From RGIG7213 sp045636245 (GTDB taxonomy: Bacteria > Bacillota > Clostridia > Oscillospirales > CAG-272): DNA of 12,557 bases. Below are positions 6,379 through 12,557 of this stretch, piece after piece (the stretch's first letter is position 1; each line of letters starts with the position of its first letter). Under the pieces are notes generated by a model, which made no database searches, was not told the origin of the DNA, and saw only the letters and a program-made list of their open reading frames with translations. The stretch is from positions 1 to 12,557 of the forward strand of contig JAZTXA010000171.1 of assembly GCA_045636245.1 (NCBI GenBank), read 5' to 3'. The position numbers and the translations under genes were made by a program.

Positions 6379-6585
6379 AAAGGGGCTGGCTCATTTTTGG
6401 GAATTGTTTCCAAAAATTGCCGCCCCATATGTTTTTTTGATATTTTTTTCTGTAGGGTGGTGCAAGCAGTTCGTATACGAACTGCGCACTCCCGTTTTTA
6501 ACCAGTTTATCCATTTGGAAGCGGGCGACCAATGGTCGTCCCTACAAAGTTTATCATATATTTCCTTAAATGAGCCAGCCCCTTT
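6379..6585. repeat. Nested inverted-repeat element of about 207 bp with 18-bp perfect ends
   Basis: The outer arms 6379-6396 and 6568-6585 are perfect 18-bp inverted copies containing GGGGCTGGCTCATTT. Inside is a second pair, TGTAGGG (6451-6457) and CCCTACA (6540-6546). Inside that are a 20-bp perfect palindrome (6466-6485, centred on GTATAC) and a 13-bp one (CGACCA-A-TGGTCG, 6526-6538). This layered structure suggests one short repeat inserted into another. There is no coding capacity; a MITE-like origin is inference. The right arm lies 24 bases beyond the trkH stop. Confidence 0.7.
6451..6473 (+). repeat. Repeat module (TGTAGGG...CAAGCAGTTCG), copy 2
   Basis: TGTAGGG at 6451-6457 is followed after 5 bases by CAAGCAGTTCG at 6463-6473. 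Both words recur in order on the minus strand at 348-323. Here the module starts the inner repeat of the nested element. Confidence 0.5.
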
Positions 6586-6608
6586 ATCTGAGAGTAAAAT
6601 TATTGATT

Positions 6609-8051
6609 TTATACACGTTTCCATGTGGACGGGGAAAAGAGTACAAGGATGGGGAAAATTTCAAGTCTGCCTGCAAGCATATCCCATATCAGAACGAGCT
6701 TTGAAACGTCGGAAAAACCGCCGTAATTTGACATAGGCCCTGCCGAATCAAAACCGGGTCCCATATTATTGAAGCACGACACGACCGATGAAATATTCGT
6801 TTCAAAGGAAAAGCCGTCCGCTGATACGAGGAAAAAGCTGATAACGATCAAAAGCACATATGCGCACAGATATCCGAGGGTAGAGCGTATGATCTTTTCA
6901 TCGGTCGGCTCACCGCTTAAACGGATAAGCTGTATTTTTTGAGGATGGAGCGTTTGTCTGATGCTTCTGAAAAATGTTTTGATATACAAAAGCACTCTTG
7001 CGCATTTGATACCGCCGCCCGTGCTTCCCGCGCAAGCGCCGATAAACATAAGCACAAACAAAACAGCCTTTGAAAATGGCGGCCATAAATTAAAGTCGGT
7101 CGTTGCAAAGCCTGTTGAGGTAATAAGGCTGGCAACCTGAAACGCACTGTGGCGCACCGTTTCGCCTATTGTATCATACATACTGTATACATTCAGGGAA
7201 ATGAGCGTGACACATACGACGAATGTGCCGATATAGAACCTTAACTCCTCATTTTTGAAAACACCCTTGAAATTGCGAAGCAAAAGCAGATAAAAGCAGG
7301 TAAAATTGACACCGAAAAGCATCATAAATACCGTACACACATTTTGGATATACGGACTGAATGATGCGATATTGTCCGCCTTTATTCCGAATCCGCCCGT
7401 ACCCGCGGTGCTGAATGCGGTGCATACAGCATCAAAAAGCGACATTTCGCCTCTAAGCAGGAAAAATATATCAAACACCGTAAGTACTATATAAAGAAGA
7501 TACAGTATCTTTGCCGTCTGCCTCATTTTCGGCACTATTTTACCGACACTCGGTCCCGGGCTTTCCGCGCGTAAGAGGTGAAGCGACGAGCTTCCTATCG
7601 GATCTATTGCCAGCAAAAACACAAGCACACCCATACCGCCCAGCCAGTTGCTGAACGAGCGCCAATAAAGCACGCCTCGCGAAAGCTCCTCAACATTCGG
7701 CACAACAGATGCACCTGTCGTTGTAAAGCCTGACACTATTTCAAAAAATGCATCGACAAATCTTGGTATCTCACCTGAAATAACAAGCGGCAGGCATCCT
7801 GCAAGACTTAAAAATATCCATGAAAGCCCTACACATACAAAGCCCTCTTTGGCATAAAAAGACCGTTTGGCTTTTCTGCACACAATATACATAATGCCCG
7901 CCGTCAACAAAGTGACGGCAATAGCCAAAAGAAATGATACACACGTTTTTTTGTTTCCGTCAAGTGCGCAAATAACAACAGACGGTATCATAAACAGCGC
8001 TTCTAAGGCAAGTATCTTTGAAATGATACGGCCTACAATTTTATAATTCAT
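6609..8051 (-). CDS. trkH: Trk-type potassium uptake membrane subunit TrkH
   Basis: This 480-residue membrane protein is the K+-translocating subunit of a Trk/Ktr system and works with the cytoplasmic gating protein encoded just upstream. The four selectivity-filter loops of the family are all visible: SGFTTTGAS (107-115), STAGTGGFG (214-222), TSTGFATTD (311-319) and NNMGPGFD (428-435), each after a pore helix. The conserved GSTGGGIK (342-349) follows the third repeat, and the C-terminus GRLEIFPILVLFSPSTW is typical. Length matches TrkH (about 480) more than the shorter KtrB. The ATG at 8051 has GAGGA-type sequence at 8062-8058 with a short gap, right after the trkA stop. The intergenic gap is 12 bases, so translation of the two genes is likely coupled. 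Nothing appears damaged. K+ as substrate is family knowledge. Confidence 0.95.
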   Translation of the reverse strand: MNYKIVGRIISKILALEALFMIPSVVICALDGNKKTCVSFLLAIAVTLLTAGIMYIVCRKAKRSFYAKEGFVCVGLSWIFLSLAGCLPLVISGEIPRFVDAFFEIVSGFTTTGASVVPNVEELSRGVLYWRSFSNWLGGMGVLVFLLAIDPIGSSSLHLLRAESPGPSVGKIVPKMRQTAKILYLLYIVLTVFDIFFLLRGEMSLFDAVCTAFSTAGTGGFGIKADNIASFSPYIQNVCTVFMMLFGVNFTCFYLLLLRNFKGVFKNEELRFYIGTFVVCVTLISLNVYSMYDTIGETVRHSAFQVASLITSTGFATTDFNLWPPFSKAVLFVLMFIGACAGSTGGGIKCARVLLYIKTFFRSIRQTLHPQKIQLIRLSGEPTDEKIIRSTLGYLCAYVLLIVISFFLVSADGFSFETNISSVVSCFNNMGPGFDSAGPMSNYGGFSDVSKLVLIWDMLAGRLEIFPILVLFSPSTWKRV

Positions 8052-8063
8052 ACATATCCTCTG

Positions 8064-9419
8064 TTATTCAAAAATATCTCCGAACTGATATATCGTACCG
8101 CTGTTTGTAACAACAACGACAGAGTCGCCCGCCATAAACGACGAATTACCGTCGGGAATCTCCGTTTTGCCCCTGCGTGTTATGCAGGAAATGAGAACCC
8201 CTTTTTTCAGCTTCAGCTCCTTAAGCGGTACACCGCAGTGCGGTGCAGATTTGTCGAGGCGGAATTCCGTAGCCTCTGCTTTGCCATCGGCAATAAGGTG
8301 AACGGCAACCGCCGCACCCGTCTGATTCTGCATCGCGCGCACATATCTTACAATGGCATTACAGCAAAGCTCCTTGGGGCACACAACACTGCTTTGGGGC
8401 AGGAAATCGAGTATTCCGCTGTCATCTATATGGTCAAGCTTGGTGATGATATTCGGAACCTTATGTGTGTGGCCGTAAAGAGAGATTATTATATTCTGCT
8501 CATCCATTCCCGTCAGTGCGACGAGCGCATCGCATCTCTCTACCCCCTGGCTTTCAAGTGTAAAGCTGCTTGTAGCATCGCTGTTTATTATATCAACATC
8601 GGGCAGACTTGCCGAAAGCTGTAAGCATTTTTCCGTATTTTTTTCGATTATCGTCACATCTATGCCCGATTTTACCAACCGATTTGACAAATGGTGGGCT
8701 ATCCGGCTTCCGCCGCATATCAGCACATGGCGTACCTTTTTGGTGATGATGCCGAGATTTTTCAAAAGCACCGTGAGGTTGTCCGTAGAGGCGGTGACGA
8801 ATATCCTGTCGCCCGCCTCAAGCTTGAAATTACCCGATGGTGTTATCACGTTTCCGTCACGCAAAACGGAGCAGACGAGGATCTTACATTTGACAACGGA
8901 ATTAAGCTCTGCAAGCGAAAGTCCGCACAGCTTACTGTCCTCCTCGACACGAAGCTCAACTATCTCCACTCTGCCCTTTGCAAACGTTTCAAGCTTCAGA
9001 AATCCCGGGTATTTCAGCAGACGTTCTATTTCTATCGCCGCCTGTTTTTCGGGATTTATCGTCATCGAAAGCGCAAATTTATCACGCATATCGTATATCT
9101 GTGAGGCATATTCGGGATTTCTTATTCTTGCTATTGTATGAAGCTTTGGATTTACCGTGTGCGCTGTCAGACAGCACAAAAGATTCACCTCGTCGGAGCC
9201 CGCAACAGCAATAAGCAGATCTGCCGTTTCCACACCCGCCGCCGTCAAAACACTTTTTGAAGCACAGTTACCGACGACTGTCATAACATCGTACTGTTCA
9301 CCCGCGGTATCAAGTACAGAGCTTTCCGAGTCAATTACCGTTATGTCATATCCCTCTGACGTAAGCTGACGCGCAAGCGTAGCACCGACCTTTCCCGTTC
9401 CTGCAATTATGATCTTCAT
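8064..9419 (-). CDS. trkA: Trk potassium uptake NAD-binding regulatory protein TrkA
   Basis: TrkA is the cytoplasmic peripheral protein that binds nucleotides and gates TrkH. The 451 residues contain two tandem RCK units, as in full-length TrkA rather than the single-unit KtrA. The first Rossmann fold starts MKIIIAGTGKVGATLA (GxGxxG at 7-12, acidic D30 closing strand two) and is followed by an RCK-C domain (about 140-220). The second starts HVLICGGSRIAHHL (231-244) with E259 as the acidic residue. Its glycine motif is GGSRIA, less canonical, so nucleotide binding may be weaker there. An RCK-C domain follows (about 367-451). The ATG at 9419 follows AGGAGA with a gap of about five bases. It is 34 bases after the HAD gene and 12 before trkH; the order trkA-trkH is a common operon form. 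Confidence 0.95.
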   Translation of the reverse strand: MKIIIAGTGKVGATLARQLTSEGYDITVIDSESSVLDTAGEQYDVMTVVGNCASKSVLTAAGVETADLLIAVAGSDEVNLLCCLTAHTVNPKLHTIARIRNPEYASQIYDMRDKFALSMTINPEKQAAIEIERLLKYPGFLKLETFAKGRVEIVELRVEEDSKLCGLSLAELNSVVKCKILVCSVLRDGNVITPSGNFKLEAGDRIFVTASTDNLTVLLKNLGIITKKVRHVLICGGSRIAHHLSNRLVKSGIDVTIIEKNTEKCLQLSASLPDVDIINSDATSSFTLESQGVERCDALVALTGMDEQNIIISLYGHTHKVPNIITKLDHIDDSGILDFLPQSSVVCPKELCCNAIVRYVRAMQNQTGAAVAVHLIADGKAEATEFRLDKSAPHCGVPLKELKLKKGVLISCITRRGKTEIPDGNSSFMAGDSVVVVTNSGTIYQFGDIFE

Positions 9420-9438
9420 TTTATCTCCTGTATTATAA

Positions 9439-9452
9439 AGCCGTTTTCGGCT
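9439..9452 (-). other. Small hairpin between the HAD gene and trkA
   Basis: AGCCG and CGGCT form a 5-bp stem around a four-base loop, just after the HAD stop. On the minus strand it is followed by TTTATAAT. The TATAAT (9437-9432) could be a -10 for trkA, but no good -35 sits 17 bases upstream. Too small to be a confident terminator. Confidence 0.25.
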
Positions 9453-9453
9453 A

Positions 9454-10266
9454 TTAAATGTTTTCTTTCTCTATTTTCTCAACAAGTCCCGCAATCGCGC
9501 CTTCGGTACACGGGCAGACCACGTGATCGCACATGTCAATTATCTTCTGCAGTCCCGATGACGGGCACGCCGAAACATCGGCATTGGCAAGCATATTTTC
9601 ATCATTTTCATAGTCACCGATGCAGTACGTCTTAACGTCACCCAAGAAGCGTTTGAGATATTTTACCTGTGCGCCCTTTGTCGCGCCCGGAGCAAGAAGC
9701 TCCAGCATGGTGCGGCAGGAGTATGTTTTTTCAAATTTATCCGGCATAGTCTTATTTATAAACTGATTTACCGCTTCAAGCTCCTGTGCTCCCTCGCCTG
9801 CCAAAACTATCTTGTTCCAGCCGGACAGATTCATATCCTCAAGCTCGGTCTGTACGACCTCTTCAAAGTAATTTTTAAGCTCTTGATATATAAAATCGTT
9901 GCCTGCGGCGGCAAGATAACCGCTTCTGCAGTTGATGCGGATGCCGACAGAGGGAAAGTTTGCGTGAAGCTCCTTCAAAAACGGCATTGTTGCCTCACCG
10001 TCAAGGCATATTTCGTTGTGACGCTGTTCTGTCTTTATGTCATAAACATAACTTCCGTTGCAAAGAATGGACGGAGCGTTTACAAGCTTGTCATATCCCG
10101 GAACGATGGTGCCGATGTTATAAGCAACACGTCCCGATGCAAACGTGAAAAGTCCGCCGTTTGCCTTGAAATATTCTATTGCTTCGTTATTTCTTTTTAT
10201 TCCTTCCTCTGATCCTGTATATGTTCCGTCAATGTCGGAAATTATTATCTTACCCGAAAATTTCAT
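9454..10266 (-). CDS. Cof-type HAD-superfamily phosphatase (class IIB)
   Basis: This 270-residue cytoplasmic protein belongs to the Cof/YidA-like HAD hydrolases, which remove phosphate from sugar phosphates, nucleotides or cofactors. All four HAD motifs are present: DIDGT at 11-15 (nucleophile D11, acid D13), ASGR at 43-46, the lysine in TKGAQ (K197), and GDYENDENM (D218, D222). The region between (about 85-190) has the size of the class IIB alpha/beta cap. The ATG at 10266 was chosen because AAAGGA lies seven bases before it and the nucleophile motif falls near residue 11, as is usual. An in-frame ATG 14 codons upstream has no ribosome binding site. It lies 34 bases before trkA on the same strand and may share its transcript, but a link to K+ transport is not implied. 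Substrate cannot be told from sequence. Confidence 0.9.
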   Translation of the reverse strand: MKFSGKIIISDIDGTYTGSEEGIKRNNEAIEYFKANGGLFTFASGRVAYNIGTIVPGYDKLVNAPSILCNGSYVYDIKTEQRHNEICLDGEATMPFLKELHANFPSVGIRINCRSGYLAAAGNDFIYQELKNYFEEVVQTELEDMNLSGWNKIVLAGEGAQELEAVNQFINKTMPDKFEKTYSCRTMLELLAPGATKGAQVKYLKRFLGDVKTYCIGDYENDENMLANADVSACPSSGLQKIIDMCDHVVCPCTEGAIAGLVEKIEKENI

Positions 10267-10280
10267 TTTTGTTTCCTTTC

Positions 10281-10295
10281 GTATATCAGATATAC
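10281..10295. promoter_or_regulatory. 15-bp palindrome immediately upstream of the HAD gene's ribosome site
   Basis: GTATATC and GATATAC flank a central A in a perfect palindrome. It abuts the AAAGGA site (10279-10274) of the HAD gene. It may be an operator or a short leader hairpin, or chance in AT-rich DNA. No matching second copy was noticed in the window. Confidence 0.3.
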
Positions 10296-10316
10296 CGTTT
10301 TTGCTCATTTTTATTT

Positions 10317-10336
10317 GGCGGGAGCAAGCCCCCGCC
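10317..10336 (-). repeat. GC-rich hairpin between dapA and the HAD gene
   Basis: GGCGGG (10317-10322) pairs with CCCGCC (10331-10336) around an 8-base loop that can itself form two inner GC pairs. It lies 26 bases past the dapA stop, where a terminator would be expected. However, AAATAAAAATG rather than a T-run follows on the minus strand. It may mark the end of the dapA message or be a dispersed GC-rich palindrome. Confidence 0.4.
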
Positions 10337-10361
10337 CTGCATTGATTTTAAAATTCCATTT

Positions 10362-11258
10362 TTATAATACGTAACTTGTATCAGAATACGCTTTTATAAT
10401 TTCATTTAATTCTTCCTCGCCGCATTTTATAAGCGGCAGGCGCACGTCGGGTGTGCACAGGTCAAGATACGACAAAAGCGCCTTTATCCCGACGGGATTT
10501 GTTGCTTTGAAAAGTGCCTTTATAAGCGGATAAATGCGTATGAATACATCTTTTGCCTCGCTTGGCTTGTTAAGTAAAAATTTGTCGTATATCATTCTGT
10601 AAGCGCACGGTAAAGCGTTTGAAATAACACTTACACAGCCGACAGCTCCGAGGGATAAAAACGGGAGCAAAAGCTCATCGTTTCCGCAGAAAATGTCGCA
10701 TCCGCAAAGCGTTGTCAGCTTCTCGGTAATGTCGGAAATGTCAGTTGTCGCCTCCTTCAGGGCGGTGATATTTTCGTGGCGGAACAACAGCTCCGCTGTT
10801 TCGCACTTAATGCTGACACCTGTGCGCGACGGCACATTATACATCATCACAGGCAGATCTGTTTCCTCAGCCACCGTCAGATAATGGCGCACGATGCCGC
10901 TTTGCGACGGACGGTTATAGTAGGGTGTTACGCAAAGTATGCCGTCAGCACCCCGCACGCACGCCTCCTTTGCACTCTCTGCCGCTGTGCTTGTGTCAGC
11001 ACCTCCGCACCCAACGATAAGAAACGTTCTTTTGTTTATATATTCCCTTGCAAAGTCAATAAGACGTGAGCGTTCACAGGCGCTGACCGTGGGCGACTCA
11101 CCTGTTGTACCGAGAAGCACAATACCGTCAACCCCTGCCCTTATCTGCCTGTTTAAAAGCAGCTTGAATGAGGTGTAATCAACCTCTTTGTTTTTAAACG
11201 GAGTCACAACAGCTGTTATTATGCCGTGCGGAAACCGTTTTTTATCTGTATATTCCAT
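10362..11258 (-). CDS. dapA: 4-hydroxy-tetrahydrodipicolinate synthase
   Basis: DapA condenses pyruvate with aspartate semialdehyde, the first committed step to diaminopimelate and lysine, and to dipicolinate in spore formers. The 298 residues form one TIM-barrel domain of the usual length. The family's active-site set is present: GTTGES at 50-55 (T51, T52), Y114 in TPYYNRP, Y140 in YNVPSRTG with R145, and the Schiff-base lysine K168 in ITALKEAT. NPVGIKALL near 254 is also typical. The related N-acetylneuraminate lyases are less likely given these residues. The ATG at 11258 is preceded by GGGGT at about eight bases, a modest site. No lysine riboswitch or other dap gene is next to it. It is divergent from queA and 95 bases ahead of the HAD gene. 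Confidence 0.94.
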   Translation of the reverse strand: MEYTDKKRFPHGIITAVVTPFKNKEVDYTSFKLLLNRQIRAGVDGIVLLGTTGESPTVSACERSRLIDFAREYINKRTFLIVGCGGADTSTAAESAKEACVRGADGILCVTPYYNRPSQSGIVRHYLTVAEETDLPVMMYNVPSRTGVSIKCETAELLFRHENITALKEATTDISDITEKLTTLCGCDIFCGNDELLLPFLSLGAVGCVSVISNALPCAYRMIYDKFLLNKPSEAKDVFIRIYPLIKALFKATNPVGIKALLSYLDLCTPDVRLPLIKCGEEELNEIIKAYSDTSYVL

Positions 11259-11283
11259 TTTTGTACCCCGTAATAAATAACAG

Positions 11284-11312
11284 TTGAAAACTTCACATTA
11301 TATAAATATAAT
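11284..11312 (+). promoter_or_regulatory. Sigma-A promoter of queA
   Basis: TTGAAA (11284-11289) and TATAAT (11307-11312) are separated by exactly 17 bp. Predicted start near 11319 gives a leader of about 105 nt. On the minus strand another TATAAT (11302-11297) lies in the same spacer and could be the -10 of dapA, although no good -35 accompanies it. If so, the two divergent promoters overlap. Confidence 0.65.
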
Positions 11313-11352
11313 ATGGGAAGCTTCTGTATTATTTTATGCGGAGTATTATATA

Positions 11353-11392
11353 TTGACTATTTGAGTTTATCACATATTTGCTCAAATGTCAA
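11353..11392 (+). promoter_or_regulatory. Inverted repeat in the queA leader
   Basis: The left arm TTGACTATTTGAG (11353-11365) and right arm CTCAAATGTCAA (11381-11392) pair over 12 bp with one bulged T, around a 15-base loop. It lies in the predicted untranslated leader, about 30 bases before the queA start. It could be an RNA hairpin or a regulator site. No known preQ1 riboswitch pattern was recognised here. Confidence 0.45.
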
Positions 11393-11423
11393 CCGAAAAC
11401 AGAAATTGTCAAAGGATAACGGT

Positions 11424-12491
11424 ATGAATAACGACGGACTTTCCACAAGTGATTATAAATATCATCTGCCCGAGGAGCTTATTGCGCAGTCACCCGCAGA
11501 AAGGCGCGACCATTCGCGCCTGATGTGCGTTGACAGAACAACGGGAGAGCTTTCACACAGAATTTTCAAGGACATAAAGGAATTTTTACGCGCAGGCGAC
11601 GTACTTGTTATAAACAATTCACGTGTCATTCCCGCAAGACTTCTGGGAAACAAGAAAAAAACACCCGACAGTGTATCGGATGGGGCAAAGTGTGAGGTAC
11701 TTTTGCTTAAATGTGTCGGCGGTGACAGCTGGGAATGTATAGTGCATCCGGGAAAAAGACTTAAGGCAGGTGCTGAAATTGAGTTTGCGGGCGGTCTTAC
11801 ATGCACCGTGCGCGAAGTTAAGGACGACGGAAACAGAATAGTTGAGTTTTCCTACGATAAGGAAAAATACGGCAATATTTTCGCCGTGCTTGATGTTGCG
11901 GGCTCTATGCCGACGCCGCCATATATAACAAAAAAGTTAGAGGATAAAAGCAGATATCAGACTGTTTATGCCGACAAAAACGGCTCTGCCGCCGCACCTA
12001 CGGCAGGGCTTCATTTCACAAAGGAGCTGCTTTGCGAAATTGAACAAATGGGGGTTAAAATTGCACCCGTTATGCTCCATGTCGGACTCGGCACGTTCCG
12101 TCCCGTCAAGGTGGATAACATCAAAGAGCACAAGATGCACTCGGAATACTTTGAAGTTTCAAAGGAAAGTGCGGAAATAATAAATTCGGCAAAGAAAAAC
12201 GGCGGGCGTGTTATTTCCGTGGGCACAACGTCAACACGCGTGCTTGAAAGCGCATCAACTGATGACGGTGTTGTTCACCCGATGTGCGGTGATACGGATA
12301 TATTCATATATCCGGGATATAAATTCAAGATGCTTGACGGACTTATCACAAATTTCCACCTGCCCGAAAGCACGCTGCTTATGCTCGTTTCGGCATTTTC
12401 CTCGCGCGAAATAATGCTTTCGGCATACGAGGAAGCAGTAAAAGAAAAATACCGCTTCTTCTCCTTCGGAGATGCAATGTTTATTATTTAA
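11424..12491 (+). CDS. queA: S-adenosylmethionine:tRNA ribosyltransferase-isomerase
   Basis: QueA transfers and isomerises the ribosyl part of S-adenosylmethionine onto preQ1 in tRNA to make epoxyqueuosine at the wobble base of GUN anticodons. The 355 residues match the family length (356 in Escherichia coli). Signature blocks are all present: YHLPEELIAQSPAERRDHSR (13-32), PTPPYI (163-168), DKNGSAAAPTAGLHFT (184-199), HVGLGTFRPV (219-228), TDIFIYPG (291-298), FHLPESTLLMLVSAF (311-325) and YRFFSFGDAM (343-352). The ATG at 11424 has AAAGGA seven bases upstream. An in-frame ATG 37 codons earlier adds sequence with no family match and lies at the predicted promoter. Its frequent partner tgt is not in the window, and a terminator directly follows, so it appears to be transcribed alone. 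Confidence 0.97.
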   Translation: MNNDGLSTSDYKYHLPEELIAQSPAERRDHSRLMCVDRTTGELSHRIFKDIKEFLRAGDVLVINNSRVIPARLLGNKKKTPDSVSDGAKCEVLLLKCVGGDSWECIVHPGKRLKAGAEIEFAGGLTCTVREVKDDGNRIVEFSYDKEKYGNIFAVLDVAGSMPTPPYITKKLEDKSRYQTVYADKNGSAAAPTAGLHFTKELLCEIEQMGVKIAPVMLHVGLGTFRPVKVDNIKEHKMHSEYFEVSKESAEIINSAKKNGGRVISVGTTSTRVLESASTDDGVVHPMCGDTDIFIYPGYKFKMLDGLITNFHLPESTLLMLVSAFSSREIMLSAYEEAVKEKYRFFSFGDAMFII

Positions 12492-12493
12492 AG

Positions 12494-12522
12494 AGGGTTT
12501 AAATCATTTTAAACCCTTTTTT
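12494..12522 (+). terminator. Intrinsic terminator of queA
   Basis: AGGGTTTAAA (12494-12503) and TTTAAACCCT (12508-12517) form a perfect 10-bp stem with the loop TCAT, followed by a run of T to 12522. It starts 3 bases after the queA stop. The remaining 34 bases of the window show no feature. Confidence 0.92.
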
Positions 12523-12557
12523 GTTCATTTGATTCAAAAGTCGGATCGTAGCCATGT

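Larger units (their letters stand above)
6250..6608. other. Gene-free repeat cluster between trkH and spoIIE
   Basis: No credible gene is present here. The stretch holds the 207-base nested inverted repeat (6379-6585). To its left are short palindromic pieces: AGTGAAGCATCACT at 6325-6338 is an imperfect palindrome, and GAAGCATTTGCTTCGC lies near 6355. The patchwork resembles the first 350 bases of the window and is best read as accumulated repeat DNA. Confidence 0.55.

Noticed and set aside
6326..6736. 136-codon open frame across the trkH end and the repeat cluster
   Set aside because: It is made of repeat DNA and the antisense of the trkH 3' end, with no credible protein features.
10267..10308. 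14-codon extension of the HAD phosphatase
   Set aside because: No ribosome binding site precedes it and it would place the nucleophile motif unusually far from the N-terminus.
11313..11423. 37-codon extension of QueA
   Set aside because: It starts on the -10 element of the predicted promoter and adds residues with no family match.
11259..11423. Lysine riboswitch for dapA or preQ1 riboswitch for queA
   Set aside because: The dapA leader is too short for a lysine aptamer, and no preQ1 aptamer pattern was found; only a simple inverted repeat is present.
1..12557. CRISPR array, tRNA, rRNA or complete insertion sequence
   Set aside because: No regularly spaced direct repeats, tRNA cloverleaf, rRNA words or transposase gene were seen.

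Overview
The window looks like chromosomal DNA of an endospore-forming member of the Clostridia, probably in the Oscillospiraceae/Ruminococcaceae range. The reasons are a full-length SpoIIE with a Spo0A-box promoter, sigma-A type promoters, clostridial-style GGAG/AAAGGA ribosome binding sites, a middling GC content judged by eye, and intergenic inverted repeats of a kind I associate with that group. The group assignment is inference, because there is no rRNA or marker phylogeny here.

Layout. Bases 1-436 hold no gene and are mostly repeat-derived hairpin DNA. A Na+/alanine-glycine symporter (AGCS family, TTG start) runs forward at 437-1768. A perfect sigma-A promoter (TTGACA, 17 bp, TATAAT) follows and drives two overlapping phage-like genes: a tail/baseplate-type fibre protein (1901-3250) and a small protein with a chitin-binding-like module (3247-3711). 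The pair ends at a perfect 11-bp bidirectional terminator (3720-3747). No other phage gene is present, so this is an isolated phage-derived cassette in ordinary chromosome. It is the most unusual part of the window.

On the minus strand, converging on that cassette, is spoIIE (3759-6074). Its upstream region has an exact Spo0A box overlapping a -35-like element, with an unusual 21-bp spacer to the -10. The spoIIE upstream gap (6075-6608) also holds an AT-rich terminator hairpin and a nested inverted-repeat element of about 207 bp. Further upstream on the same strand are trkH (6609-8051), trkA (8064-9419), a Cof-type HAD phosphatase (9454-10266) and dapA (10362-11258). trkA and trkH are 12 bp apart and form the two parts of a K+ uptake system. 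The HAD gene is 34 bp before trkA. dapA lies 95 bp further up, across a GC-rich hairpin.

dapA is divergent from queA (11424-12494 region, stop at 12491), which has a good promoter (TTGAAA, 17 bp, TATAAT), a leader of about 105 nt with an inverted repeat, and a strong intrinsic terminator just after its stop. The last 34 bases hold nothing I can identify.

How the genes fit together: most are independent housekeeping units (amino-acid transport, K+ uptake, lysine/dipicolinate precursor synthesis, tRNA queuosine modification) around one sporulation gene. DapA makes the precursor of both lysine and spore dipicolinate, but nothing in the sequence shows shared control with spoIIE.
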